Positions 1 through 7,856 of a stretch of DNA of 64,000 bases are shown here, piece after piece. The stretch comes from Nannocystis punicea. Its GTDB lineage: Bacteria; Myxococcota_A; Polyangia; Nannocystales; Nannocystaceae. The stretch's first letter is position 1; each line of letters opens with the position of its first letter. The DNA lies in contig NZ_CP114040.1 of assembly GCF_026965555.1 (NCBI RefSeq), forward strand, positions 12,793,501-12,857,500, in the 5' to 3' direction. The position numbers were made by a program, and so were the translations under genes. The notes beneath the pieces are model-generated. The model saw nothing but the letters and a program-made list of their open reading frames with translations, was not told the DNA's origin and made no database searches.

Positions 1-113
1 GGCGTCCGCGAGTCACACGCGAGGGGAGGGACGACATGCTCGCGGGGAGCACGATGGTGTGTCTCCACGACGGGATGCTCGTCTCCAGGACCCTGTCCAT
101 CGAAAGGAAAGCC

Positions 114-320
114 ATGGCGAACAAACAGCCCGGCGAGGCGCTGCAGGCGGAGGCCTTGCCGTTCTTCGCGCATCTCCTGAGCTCGCAGAGCGACCCCGCG
201 GCCGACGGCGGCGGCACGAAGCCGGCGCCCACCTATCATTGCCTCGATTCGCCTTGCACGAAGAAGTACCCGAGCGACGACGACGAGTCGACGACCTGGT
301 TCAGTGACAGCGACGGCTAG
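114..320 (+). CDS. mdnA: Microviridin-type graspetide precursor peptide
   Basis: A 68-residue RiPP precursor. The ATG at 114 is chosen over upstream in-frame starts because GAAAGGAAA precedes it and because the leader then has family length. Residues 15-22 (LPFFAHLL) match the microviridin leader motif PFFARFL that the ATP-grasp ligases bind. Residues 49-58 (TKKYPSDDDE) align position by position with the microviridin core TxKYPSDxEE. By analogy to microviridin J the expected crosslinks are ester T49-D55, ester S54-D57 and amide K51-E58. The tail after E58 is Ser/Thr/Asp-rich. Two cysteines, C43 and C48, stand just before the core; this is unusual for microviridins and may allow a disulfide. 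The gene is followed directly by two ATP-grasp genes and an ABC exporter, which supports the call. The crosslinks themselves are inference. Confidence 0.92.
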   Translation: MANKQPGEALQAEALPFFAHLLSSQSDPAADGGGTKPAPTYHCLDSPCTKKYPSDDDESTTWFSDSDG

Positions 321-378
321 AGACGGACCGCGATCGAAGTGACGACCCGCGAGCGGGCGTGAGGGGCGAGGACTGGCG

Positions 379-1326
379 ATGAAACGAGGAGCTCAAGTGT
401 TGCTGCTGTCGCATCGGCAGGAGCCGTTCTGCACCGCTCGCGTCGCGGGCGCGCTCGAGAGCCGCGGCGCGCGGGCGCTGCGGCTCGACACCGATGATTT
501 TCCGGAGGTGCTGCAGTTGAGCGCGGCGCTCGACGAGCGCGGAGCGCGGCTGCTGCTGGACGGGGAGGCGTTGCAAGTCGACGCGGTGTGGCTGTGGCGC
601 CTGTGGCCGCCGAGGATCGACGCGCGGGTGGAATCAGGGCGGCGCCAGGCGGCGCAACGCGAGGCGGCGACCTGCCTGCGCGGGCTGCTCGACCTGCTGC
701 CGGCGGCGCGGTGGATCGACCCGATCGAGGTGGTCCGCGCGGCCGAGAACAAGCCGCGGCAGCTGCGGCTGGCGCGGGCGCTGGAGCTGGCGATCCCGCC
801 GACGCTGATCACGGCCGACCCGGCGGCGGCGGCGGCGTTCTTCGCGGCGCACGACGGGCAGGTGATCGCCAAGCTGCAGACGGCGCTCGACCTCTCGATG
901 CGCGGCGGCGGGGGGCTGCCGACGCGGCGGTTGCGACCCGAGGACCTGCCGGCGCTGGCGGGGCTGCGCCACTGCCCGATGGTGTTCCAGCGCTGGGTGC
1001 CGAAGGCGCTGGAGCTGCGGATCGCGTGGGTCGACAAGCGGGCGTTCGTCGGCGCGCTCGACGGAGCGCAGTGCGGGGTCGACTGGCGCCACGAGTCGAC
1101 GGCCGGGTGGCAGTCGTATGAATTGCCGGCGGAGGTGCACGCGAAGCTGGCGCGATTGATGGCAGCGCTCGGGCTGCGGCAGGGGGCGATCGACATGATC
1201 GTCACGCCCGACGGAGCGCACGTATTCCTCGAGGTCAACCCCCACGGCGAGTGGGGCATGCTGGAGCGCGACCTGGGGCTGCCGATCGCGGCGGCGCTGG
1301 CGGACGCGTTGCTGGCGAGTGAATGA
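379..1326 (+). CDS. mdnB: ATP-grasp peptide ligase, MdnB/MvdC-like (amide-forming)
   Basis: A 315-residue ATP-grasp enzyme, expected to form the omega-amide (lactam) between the core Lys and an acidic side chain after the two esters are made. The family-typical WLWRLWPP segment (residues 71-78) resembles the WMRRIWPP region of MdnB. ENK (123-125), the AK pair (164-165) that contacts ATP, the substrate segment CPMVFQRWVPKALELR (199-214) and EVNPHGEWGML (285-295), with metal-binding Glu and Asn, are all present. The protein ends like MdnB. A GGCGAGGA-type ribosome site lies just upstream, and the gene starts 58 bases after the precursor stop. The product probably acts in the cytoplasm on the precursor. 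Assignment to the amide-forming subgroup rests on these motifs and on gene order A-B-C, as in cyanobacterial microviridin clusters. Confidence 0.9.
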   Translation: MKRGAQVLLLSHRQEPFCTARVAGALESRGARALRLDTDDFPEVLQLSAALDERGARLLLDGEALQVDAVWLWRLWPPRIDARVESGRRQAAQREAATCLRGLLDLLPAARWIDPIEVVRAAENKPRQLRLARALELAIPPTLITADPAAAAAFFAAHDGQVIAKLQTALDLSMRGGGGLPTRRLRPEDLPALAGLRHCPMVFQRWVPKALELRIAWVDKRAFVGALDGAQCGVDWRHESTAGWQSYELPAEVHAKLARLMAALGLRQGAIDMIVTPDGAHVFLEVNPHGEWGMLERDLGLPIAAALADALLASE

Positions 1327-1351
1327 GTGATTTTCTAAGGAGGGCGATCGT

Positions 1352-2368
1352 ATGAATCGAATGGTGATGCTGGTGACCTGGTCGGGCGATGTCAGCGGGA
1401 TCGTCCCGGCGATGCAGGAGCTGCTGGAGGCCCGCGGGGTCCGGGCGCTGCGGTTCGACACCGACGCGTTCCCGACCGAGCAGCAGGTGCGATTCGTTCA
1501 TGACGGCGCGACCGAGGCGCTGCAGGTGCGCGACGGCGAGGTCTGGCGGACGCTGGCGCCGGACGACGCGATCTGGTACCGCCGCGCGCGCTGGGCCGGG
1601 AAGCTGCCGGCGACGATGGATAGACAGCTGCGCCACGGCTGCACGGTCGAGTCGGAGGCGTTCCTGCGCGGGGTGATGGCAGCGGCGCCCTGCTTCGTGA
1701 TGGACCCGCCGGAGGCGGTGCGGGAAAACGGCCACAAGCCGTATCAGCTGAGCCTGGCCCGCCGGCTCGGGCTCGCCACGCCGCGCACTCTGGCGACCAA
1801 TGACCCGGCGGCGGCGCACGCGTTCATCCGCGCGTGCCCGCACGGGGCGGTGGCGAAGATGCTGTCGGCGTTCCCGGTGTACGACGAGCAGGGCGAGGAG
1901 CAGGTGGTGTTCACGACGGCGCTCGCAGAGGACCACCTGGGCAAGCTCGAGGGCCTGCGCTACGCGCCGATGGTTTTCCAGGAGCGGCTGCAGAAGGCGC
2001 TCGAGCTGCGCGTGACCGTGGTGGGCAGACGGATCTTCGCGGCCGCGGTCGACTCGCAGCGGCAGCCGGGCGCGGAGGTCGACTGGCGCGAGCGCGGGGT
2101 GTCGCTGCTGCGCTCGTGGGTGCCGTACGACCTGCCGGCCGAGACCGAGCGGCGATTGAGCGAATATATGGAACGCATCGGGATGCAGTACAGCGCGATC
2201 GACATGGTGGTCGAGCCGGACGGGCGCCACGTGTTCCTCGAGGCCAACCCCGCGGGCGAGTGCTACTGGCTGCAATACAACAGCCCGCACTTCCCGCTGG
2301 CGCAGGCGCTGGTCGATGTATTGGTGGACGAGCCGGGGGCGCGACGGGCTAGCCGGCGGGTGGGGTGA
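1352..2368 (+). CDS. mdnC: ATP-grasp peptide ligase, MdnC/MvdD-like (ester-forming)
   Basis: A 338-residue ATP-grasp ligase expected to install the two omega-esters (lactones) that join core Thr and Ser to acidic side chains; in known pathways this happens first. MdnC-specific stretches are clear: IWYRRARWAGK (74-84), KMLSAFPVYDEQGEEQVVFT (169-188), MVFQERLQKALELRVTVVG (207-225) and the metal-binding FLEANPAGE (295-303). The last 10 residues are an Arg-rich extension beyond the usual end. AAGGAGGGCGATCGT just before the ATG is a strong ribosome site. The gene lies 25 bases after the MdnB-like gene and 3 bases before the exporter gene, so the three are almost certainly co-transcribed and translationally linked. 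Confidence 0.91.
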   Translation: MNRMVMLVTWSGDVSGIVPAMQELLEARGVRALRFDTDAFPTEQQVRFVHDGATEALQVRDGEVWRTLAPDDAIWYRRARWAGKLPATMDRQLRHGCTVESEAFLRGVMAAAPCFVMDPPEAVRENGHKPYQLSLARRLGLATPRTLATNDPAAAHAFIRACPHGAVAKMLSAFPVYDEQGEEQVVFTTALAEDHLGKLEGLRYAPMVFQERLQKALELRVTVVGRRIFAAAVDSQRQPGAEVDWRERGVSLLRSWVPYDLPAETERRLSEYMERIGMQYSAIDMVVEPDGRHVFLEANPAGECYWLQYNSPHFPLAQALVDVLVDEPGARRASRRVG

Positions 2369-2371
2369 TTC

Positions 2372-4153
2372 ATGGCGCGGGGCCCGCGGAGAGCTCGCCG
2401 GCGCCAGTGGGCGGAGGCGCTGCGCATGGCGTGGGACAGCTCGCCCGTCATCGCGGGGCTGTGGATCGCGGTGATGGGATTCGCGGCGATCCTGCCGCTG
2501 GCGATCGCGTACGTCGGCAAGGCGATCGTCGACGCGGTGGTCGAGCGCGCGCCCGGACCGGCGCTGACGTGGGTGGCGGTCGAGCTGCTGCTGATGATGC
2601 TCGTCGGCGCGGCCGGGCGCGGGTCGGGGGTGCTGCGCGGGCTGCTCGGCGTCCGCCTCGGCCTGCACGTGAACCTGAAGATCTTGCGCAAGGCGCTGAC
2701 GCTCGAGCTGCTGCAATTCCAGGATCCAGAGTTTTACGATCGATTGACGCGGGCGCGCCGCGAGGCGTCGTCGCGGCCGCTGGCGCTGGCGGGCGAATTG
2801 CTGGGCGTCGGCGGGTCGCTGGTGACGCTGCTCGGCTTCGTCGCGCTGCTGCTCAGCTTCAGCCCGCTGGCGGTGCTGGTGCTGATCGCGGCCGGGTTCC
2901 CGGCGACCCTGGCGGAGCTCCGCTTCTCGCGCGAGGCGTTCGACCTGCGCCATCGCCGGACCACGGAGGCGCGCCGGCTCGGGTACCTCGAATACGTGCT
3001 GGCCAGCGACGAGCACGCCAAGGAGGTGATGATGCTCGGCCTCGGCCCGGCGCTGCTGGCCCGTTACGAGGCGGTGGGCGAGCGGCTCTGGCGAGAAGAG
3101 CGCGGCCTGTCGGTGCGCCGCACGCTGTGGGTGACGCTGCTGGCGCAGCTGGGGTCGCTGGCGTTCTACGGCTGCTATGCGCTGATCGTGTGGCGCACCG
3201 CGAAGGGGGAGCTCGGCCTCGGCGACATGACGCTCTACGTGCTGGCGTTCCGCCAGGGGCAGCAACTGTTTCAGGCGATCCTGCTCGGCGTGGGCTCGCT
3301 CTACGAGCACGAGCTGTACATGGCGAACCTGCTCGAGTTCCTGCACCGCGAGGGGAAGCCGGTGCGGCCGGCCTTGCCGATGATTGTGACGAATGGGGTG
3401 CGCGGCATTCGCTTCGAAGACGTCGGGTTCCGCTACCCGGGCCAGGAAGGCTTCGCGCTGCGCCACGTGGACCTGGAGATGGCCGCCGGCACGAGCATCG
3501 CCCTTGTCGGCCACAACGGCGCGGGCAAGTCGACGTTCATCAAATTGTTGACGGGGTTGTACGAGCCGACCGAGGGGCGGGTGCTGCTCGATGGGGTCGA
3601 CTTGCGGCAGATCGATCGCGCAGACTTGCGGCGACGGCTCTCGGTGGTGTTTCAGGACTATAATCAATACCAATTCACGGCCGGCGAGAACGTCGGTTAC
3701 GGGCGGCCGGAGGCGGTCGCGGACGCTGCGGCGATCGCCCGCGCGGTCGAGGACGGCGGGGCGCGGGCGGTGATCGAGGGGCTGCCGATGGGGCTGGAGA
3801 CGCAGCTCGGGCGGTGGTTCCCCGGCGGGGTCGAGCTGTCGGGCGGTCAGTGGCAGCGAGTGGCGCTGGCGCGCGCCTTCATGCGCAGCGAGGCCGACGT
3901 GGTGGTGCTCGACGAGCCGACTGCGGCGCTCGACGTCGACGCGGAGGCGGAGCTGTTCGAGCGGGTGCGGGCGTCGACCGCGGGGCGGACGCTGCTGCTG
4001 ATCTCGCATCGCCTGGCCAACGTGCGCCTGGCCGACTGGATCGTGGTGCTCGGGCCGCGCGGGGTGATCGAGAGCGGGACGCACGCGGCGCTGATGGCGG
4101 AGGGGGGCCATTACGCGGCGATGTTCCGCAAGCAGGCGCAGGGCTACGCGTAG
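2372..4153 (+). CDS. ABC exporter (fused permease-ATPase), MdnE-like
   Basis: A 593-residue half-transporter with about six membrane segments (residues 25-305) followed by one ATP-binding domain. Walker A is GHNGAGKST (380-388), the signature is LSGGQ (489-493), Walker B is VVVLDEP (510-516), and the H-loop region is LLLISHRLAN. It probably works as a homodimer and exports the modified peptide or trimmed product, as MdnE does in microviridin clusters. No C39 peptidase domain precedes the membrane region, so the leader is likely removed by a separate protease that is not seen nearby. The gene starts three bases after the stop of the ester-forming ligase, which implies translational coupling. 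The permease half is divergent and its substrate is inferred from context only. Confidence 0.88.
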   Translation: MARGPRRARRRQWAEALRMAWDSSPVIAGLWIAVMGFAAILPLAIAYVGKAIVDAVVERAPGPALTWVAVELLLMMLVGAAGRGSGVLRGLLGVRLGLHVNLKILRKALTLELLQFQDPEFYDRLTRARREASSRPLALAGELLGVGGSLVTLLGFVALLLSFSPLAVLVLIAAGFPATLAELRFSREAFDLRHRRTTEARRLGYLEYVLASDEHAKEVMMLGLGPALLARYEAVGERLWREERGLSVRRTLWVTLLAQLGSLAFYGCYALIVWRTAKGELGLGDMTLYVLAFRQGQQLFQAILLGVGSLYEHELYMANLLEFLHREGKPVRPALPMIVTNGVRGIRFEDVGFRYPGQEGFALRHVDLEMAAGTSIALVGHNGAGKSTFIKLLTGLYEPTEGRVLLDGVDLRQIDRADLRRRLSVVFQDYNQYQFTAGENVGYGRPEAVADAAAIARAVEDGGARAVIEGLPMGLETQLGRWFPGGVELSGGQWQRVALARAFMRSEADVVVLDEPTAALDVDAEAELFERVRASTAGRTLLLISHRLANVRLADWIVVLGPRGVIESGTHAALMAEGGHYAAMFRKQAQGYA

Positions 4154-4195
4154 CGGCTTGACCGCGGCCGACGAAGGGTGCGAGCTTGCCGGCCC

Positions 4196-4855
4196 ATGCC
4201 GGACCTGGTCGACCTCGACAGCCTCCTCCGCGACAGCAGCTTCGAGGACCAGACCTTCAACGGGCTGGAGATGCAGGAGGCCGACCTCGCGGGCAAGGAG
4301 TTCGCGGGCTGCACGTTCGTCGGCTGCAAGGCGCAGGAGAGCCGCTGGCGCGGGGCCCGGCTCGAGGATTGCGTGTTCGAGCGCTGCGACCTGACGCAGG
4401 CGCGGCCCGCAGGGATGATCGCGGGCAAGCTGCAGTTCCGCAGCTGCAAGCTGATGGGCGTCGAATGGACGGAGCTCGGCCGCTTCGCCAGCCTGAGCTT
4501 CGTCGAGTGCACGCTGCAGTTCGCGTCGTTCCTGCGGCTGAGCCTGTGCCGCGCGGAGTTCGTCGATTGCACGATCAGCGAGGCGAACTTCTTCGAGGTC
4601 GATCTCGCCGAGGCGAACTTCCGCGGGTGCTCGCTCGCCGGCAGCGTGTTCCGCGGCTGCAAGCTGCGCAAGACCGACTTCTCCGCGGCGACCGGGGCGT
4701 TCGTCGATCCCTCCGCCAACGAGGCCCGCGAGGCGATCGTGCCGGTGGAGTCGGCGGTGCTGCTGGCGATGCACCTCGGGCTGCGCGTGGCCGGTTACTC
4801 GGGGCCGGCGGCGAAGTCGGAGCCGACGCGGTCCGGTCGCGGGCGGCGTAAATAA
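4196..4855 (+). CDS. Pentapeptide-repeat protein
   Basis: A 219-residue cytoplasmic protein built mostly of pentapeptide repeats (A/C-D/N-L/F-x-x), for example ADLAGKEFAGCTFVGC and ANFFEVDLAEANFRGC, over about residues 12-180. This predicts a right-handed quadrilateral beta-helix, interrupted around residues 80-105. The C-terminal 40 residues are non-repetitive and basic. The ATG at 4196 is preferred over an upstream GTG at 4178. The gene begins 42 bases after the exporter on the same strand and may share its transcript. Pentapeptide proteins of the Qnr/McbG/MfpA type mimic DNA and shield gyrase, and McbG gives self-immunity to the RiPP microcin B17. An immunity role for this graspetide cluster is therefore possible but is inference. 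It could also be an unrelated neighbour. Confidence 0.85.
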   Translation: MPDLVDLDSLLRDSSFEDQTFNGLEMQEADLAGKEFAGCTFVGCKAQESRWRGARLEDCVFERCDLTQARPAGMIAGKLQFRSCKLMGVEWTELGRFASLSFVECTLQFASFLRLSLCRAEFVDCTISEANFFEVDLAEANFRGCSLAGSVFRGCKLRKTDFSAATGAFVDPSANEAREAIVPVESAVLLAMHLGLRVAGYSGPAAKSEPTRSGRGRRK

Positions 4856-5064
4856 GCGGCCCTTGCGCGCGCGCGAGCGCGGGAAACTCTGCGCGTCGAA
4901 GGAGGATGGATCGAGGCGATCGCCGTCGAAGTCCGAGGCCGCGCGAGCAGACGTCGGGCGCGCGTGGACAGGGCGGTGGAGAGTTGATAAGCCTGCTGCG
5001 ACGAGCGATGGGGCGGCGATCAGGAATTCTCGTGAGTGCGATCTTCGATCCCTGCGCGTCGTCG

Positions 5065-6156
5065 ATGCGGCGAACCGTCGGGGGGAGGTGGGCGGCCGGT
5101 GTCCTGATTGGCGTCGCGCTGTCGGCCTGCGCCTCGCGGGCCGCGTCGGAGGCGACGACGCCGGTGCCGTCCGAGCCGCAGTCCGCCGCGCCCGTGGCGG
5201 TCGAGCCGACGCCGGACGCGCCGGCGGCCTCCGTCATCCCGGCAGATCCGTCCGAGCAGGTCGACTTCGAGCCGTCCGCGCTCGCCTTCGGCCGCTGCCG
5301 CAGCGACGAGGCGGACGGGGGGCCGTTCGTCGTCGGCCGCGACGCCGAGAGCTGGCGCGAGGGCGAGCCGTTGTGGGTGATGACGAACGCCGGCGGTGCG
5401 GTGCGGGGGGCCGCGGGGAAGCAGTTCGAGTACTGCGGCCCGGGGCTCACGCAGCCGACCGCGACGGGCTCGTCCGAGGAGACCTGCGTCAAGGCGGTGG
5501 CGGTCGTGACCGAGGGGCCGCTGCGCTGCGACGAGTCGCCCGGCAACGGGGCGGCGAGGCCGTTCACGAGCGAGCCGGGGCCGCAGCTCGACTACGTGTT
5601 CGCGTTTCATCGCCGCCACCGCCCGCCGACGCCGGTGCGGATGAACTTCGCGATGCGGGTCCACGCGGTGTGCCAGGATCCCGCGAAGGATTTCGACGAG
5701 CCGGGCGCGATGATCCCGGTGAGGGACGGGCCCTCGCCGATCGACAAATTTTTTGAGAAAGAGATCGCGGGGCTCGACAAGCGGAGCTGGCGGGCGGTGC
5801 GGGTCGAGCTCGAGGGGTCGAACGAGCCGCTGCACGTGCTGCACGCGGCCGAGCATCAGCGCAAGGCGAAGGTGGCGCAGTGGTCGGTGCTGCGGGAGAA
5901 GGCCGACGGCTCGGCGAGCGAGCTGGTGGCCAAGGCCGATCGCTCGTGGCCCGACTCGTTCCTGCTGCGCGACCACCAGTGCGGCCTGCCGTTCTCGCCG
6001 CCGCTGCCGGCGCTCGCGTTCATGCACGGGCAGAAGCTGCACTGGGTCACCGTCGAGGACGTGAACGCGAAGGCCATCGCGCGCGTGTGGGAGGTGGGCG
6101 ACCAGCTGCGCCGCGTGGCCGTGCTGCCGGTGGCCCTGTCGTCGCCGAAGTGGTGA
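5065..6156 (+). CDS. Predicted lipoprotein of unknown function
   Basis: A 363-residue protein. The ATG at 5065 gives an N-terminus with two Arg residues, a hydrophobic stretch and the lipobox LSAC, so it is probably a lipoprotein anchored by Cys19. Upstream in-frame starts would add a basic, non-signal extension and are less likely. A Pro/Ala/Glu-rich linker (about residues 25-65) leads to a globular domain with scattered Cys residues that may form disulfides. I recognise no family. It lies 209 bases after the pentapeptide gene with no clear sign that it belongs to the graspetide operon. Confidence 0.7.
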   Translation: MRRTVGGRWAAGVLIGVALSACASRAASEATTPVPSEPQSAAPVAVEPTPDAPAASVIPADPSEQVDFEPSALAFGRCRSDEADGGPFVVGRDAESWREGEPLWVMTNAGGAVRGAAGKQFEYCGPGLTQPTATGSSEETCVKAVAVVTEGPLRCDESPGNGAARPFTSEPGPQLDYVFAFHRRHRPPTPVRMNFAMRVHAVCQDPAKDFDEPGAMIPVRDGPSPIDKFFEKEIAGLDKRSWRAVRVELEGSNEPLHVLHAAEHQRKAKVAQWSVLREKADGSASELVAKADRSWPDSFLLRDHQCGLPFSPPLPALAFMHGQKLHWVTVEDVNAKAIARVWEVGDQLRRVAVLPVALSSPKW

Positions 6157-6189
6157 GCGGGCCGCGGGCGAATCGAGGTGGTGTTAGGG

Positions 6190-6209
6190 ACATGCTCTTT
6201 GGAGCATGT
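6190..6209. repeat. ACATGTC-family palindrome (ACATGCTC variant)
   Basis: Perfect 8-base arms ACATGCTC / GAGCATGT around the loop TTTG. A half-site AGACATGT follows at 6216-6222. This copy lies in the gap 6157-6416 downstream of the lipoprotein gene, where it could form a transcript-ending hairpin, and it belongs to the dispersed palindrome family described under findings. Confidence 0.75.
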
Positions 6210-6286
6210 TTGTAGAGACATGTGCGTTCTGACAGTGACCCGGCCGTCGCCGGAGCGGTGAGCATTTTAAAGAGACGTGACGATCA

Positions 6287-6309
6287 GGACATGTCTCTTC
6301 AAGCATGCG
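6287..6309. repeat. ACATGTC-family palindrome, degenerate copy
   Basis: GGACATGTCTC-TTCA-AGCATGC forms an imperfect hairpin about 80 bases after the preceding copy. The rest of the gap between 6157 and 6382 shows no gene that I can support. Confidence 0.5.
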
Positions 6310-6382
6310 ATCGTCGTCGCGGAACTTGGTTGCGTGAAACGCGCTGAAGTCTCATAGAATGGCGCTGCGGGCCGAAATTACT

Positions 6383-6410
6383 TTGACAAATTTTTTGTTC
6401 AAGCTACGGT
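6383..6410 (+). promoter_or_regulatory. Candidate promoter and operator for the ArsR-type regulator gene
   Basis: TTGACA (6383-6388) is a perfect -35-like hexamer in an AT-rich patch, with TACGGT (6405-6410) as a weak -10 after a 16-base spacer. Overlapping it is an interrupted inverted repeat, TTGACAAA, TTTT, TTGTTCAA (6383-6402), with two mismatches between arms. It ends 14 bases before the GTG start of a winged-helix regulator, so autorepression by steric block of the -35 is a reasonable inference. Confidence 0.5.
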
Positions 6411-6416
6411 ACGGGC

Positions 6417-7031
6417 GTGCTCGACGTCGCCGTCATCGACGATCCGGCGGCCGCGACGGTGGCCCTCGACCCCGTCCGCGGCCGACTGCTGGCCGAGCTC
6501 GCCGAGCCCGCTTCGGCGGCCAACCTGGCCGCGCGGCTGGGGATCCCCCGGCAGAAGGTCAACTACCACCTGCGCGCCCTCGAGGCCCACGCGCTGGTGC
6601 GAGAGGCGGAGCAGCGGCGCTGGGGCGGGCTCACCGAGCGGCTGTTCGTGGCGACTGCGAGCTCGTACGTCGTCTCACCGGGGGCGCTGGGGCCTCTCGC
6701 GGCCGATCCGGCGCGCGCGACGGATCGGCTCTCGGCCGGCTATCTCGTCGCCCTCGCGGCTCGGGTCGTGCGCGAGGTGGGAGCCTTGTGGCGACAGGCG
6801 GTCCGCGCCGACAAGCGGCTGGCGACGCTCTCCATGGACGCCGAGATCCGCTTCGCCTCGCCGCGCGAGCGCGCGGCCTTCACCGAGGAGCTCACGCGGG
6901 CGATCACGACGCTGGCCGCCCGCTATCACGATACTTCGGCGCCGGGCGGGCGTGACTATCGATTGATCGTCATGGCTCACCCCCGGCCCGCGGAAGATGC
7001 ACGAAAGGATCGACATGCCAGTCAAGAATGA
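6417..7031 (+). CDS. ArsR-type winged helix-turn-helix regulator
   Basis: A 204-residue cytoplasmic DNA-binding protein. Residues 17-70 hold an ArsR-type winged helix: RGRLLAELAEPASAANLAAR, then a recognition-helix region IPRQKVNYHLRALEAH, then a wing. The rest (75-195) is a helical domain with no recognised metal-binding cysteines, so it probably is not a metal sensor. The start is GTG at 6417. Its 3' end overlaps the next gene by 17 bases, so the two are co-translated. Regulator plus SRPBCC/AHSA1 protein is a common pair in Myxococcota and Actinobacteria. The promoter just upstream carries an inverted repeat that could be its own operator. Confidence 0.85.
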   Translation: MLDVAVIDDPAAATVALDPVRGRLLAELAEPASAANLAARLGIPRQKVNYHLRALEAHALVREAEQRRWGGLTERLFVATASSYVVSPGALGPLAADPARATDRLSAGYLVALAARVVREVGALWRQAVRADKRLATLSMDAEIRFASPRERAAFTEELTRAITTLAARYHDTSAPGGRDYRLIVMAHPRPAEDARKDRHASQE

Positions 7032-7833
7032 CGCCGAGAAGAGATGGGTCGAGCTCGAATTCGTGGTGCCGGGGACGCCGGAGCAGCTCTGGCGCGCGAT
7101 GGCCACGGGGCCGGGGATCGGCGCGTGGTTCACGACGACGACGGTCGACGAGCGGGTCGGCGGAGCGATCGAATTCGACTTCGGCGGCGGCGCGGTGTCG
7201 AAGGGGGTGGTGACGCGCTGGGAGCCGCCGTTCCGCTTCTGCTACGAGGAGCGCGGCTGGAACGGCGAGGCGCCGCCGGTGGCCACGGAGATCACGATCC
7301 GCACCCGCGCGGGCGAGCAGTGCGTGGTCCGAATGGTCCACAGCCTGTTCACCAGCGAGGACTCGTGGGACGACGAGCTCGAGGGCTTCGAGTCCGGCTG
7401 GCCCGGCTTCTTCGAGGTGCTGCGCGTGTACATGCGCCAATTCGCCGGTCAGAAGGCGAGCTCGCTCCGCGTGACGAGCTCGCACGCGGGGACGCCGGCC
7501 GAGGCGTGGAAGAGCCTGAGCGCGGGGCTCGGTCTGGCAGGGGCCGACGTCGGTGAGCAGCGCGAGGCCCCGAGCGAGGCGCCGAGCCTCGCCGGCACGG
7601 TCGAGCGCGTGCAGCAAGGCGGCGAGGTCTTCGAGCAGATGCTGCGCCTCGAGCGGCCCGGGCCGGGGGTGGCGGCGATCGGGACGTATCGCCACGCGGG
7701 CAGCGCTCGCGTCGGGGTGAGCATTTATTTGTACGGGGAGCAGGCGGAGGCGACGGCGGCCGAGGCCCAGCGGCGCTGGTCGGCGTGGATGGCCGAGCGG
7801 TTCCCCGCGCGCGAGGCCGAGGCGAAGGCGTAG
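7015..7833 (+). CDS. SRPBCC (AHSA1-like) domain protein
   Basis: A 272-residue protein. Residues 10-140 look like an AHSA1/START-like fold: ELEFVVPGTPEQLWRAMATG at the first strand and helix, GIGAWFTTTTVDERVGGAIE, and the C-terminal helix region GWPGFFEVLRVYMRQFAG. Such domains bind hydrophobic ligands or act as co-chaperones. The second half (150-260) has no clear match and may be another degenerate copy of the fold. The ATG at 7015 is preferred over the one at 6997 because GAAAGGA sits eight bases ahead of it. The start lies inside the end of the regulator gene. Ligand and partner are unknown. Confidence 0.82.
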   Translation: MPVKNDAEKRWVELEFVVPGTPEQLWRAMATGPGIGAWFTTTTVDERVGGAIEFDFGGGAVSKGVVTRWEPPFRFCYEERGWNGEAPPVATEITIRTRAGEQCVVRMVHSLFTSEDSWDDELEGFESGWPGFFEVLRVYMRQFAGQKASSLRVTSSHAGTPAEAWKSLSAGLGLAGADVGEQREAPSEAPSLAGTVERVQQGGEVFEQMLRLERPGPGVAAIGTYRHAGSARVGVSIYLYGEQAEATAAEAQRRWSAWMAERFPAREAEAKA

Positions 7834-7856
7834 CGACGCCTCGTCGCGCACACCGT

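Noticed and set aside
31..60. GACATGCTCGCGGGGAGCACG upstream of the precursor considered as a palindrome copy or promoter element
   Set aside because: Only a four-base GCTC/GAGC stem forms and the outer arms do not match; too weak to call.
1235..4774. Very long minus-strand open frame (1179 codons) opposite the graspetide genes
   Set aside because: It is antisense to four genes with clear motifs, and its translation is His/Gln/Arg/Leu-rich shadow sequence typical of high-GC genomes.
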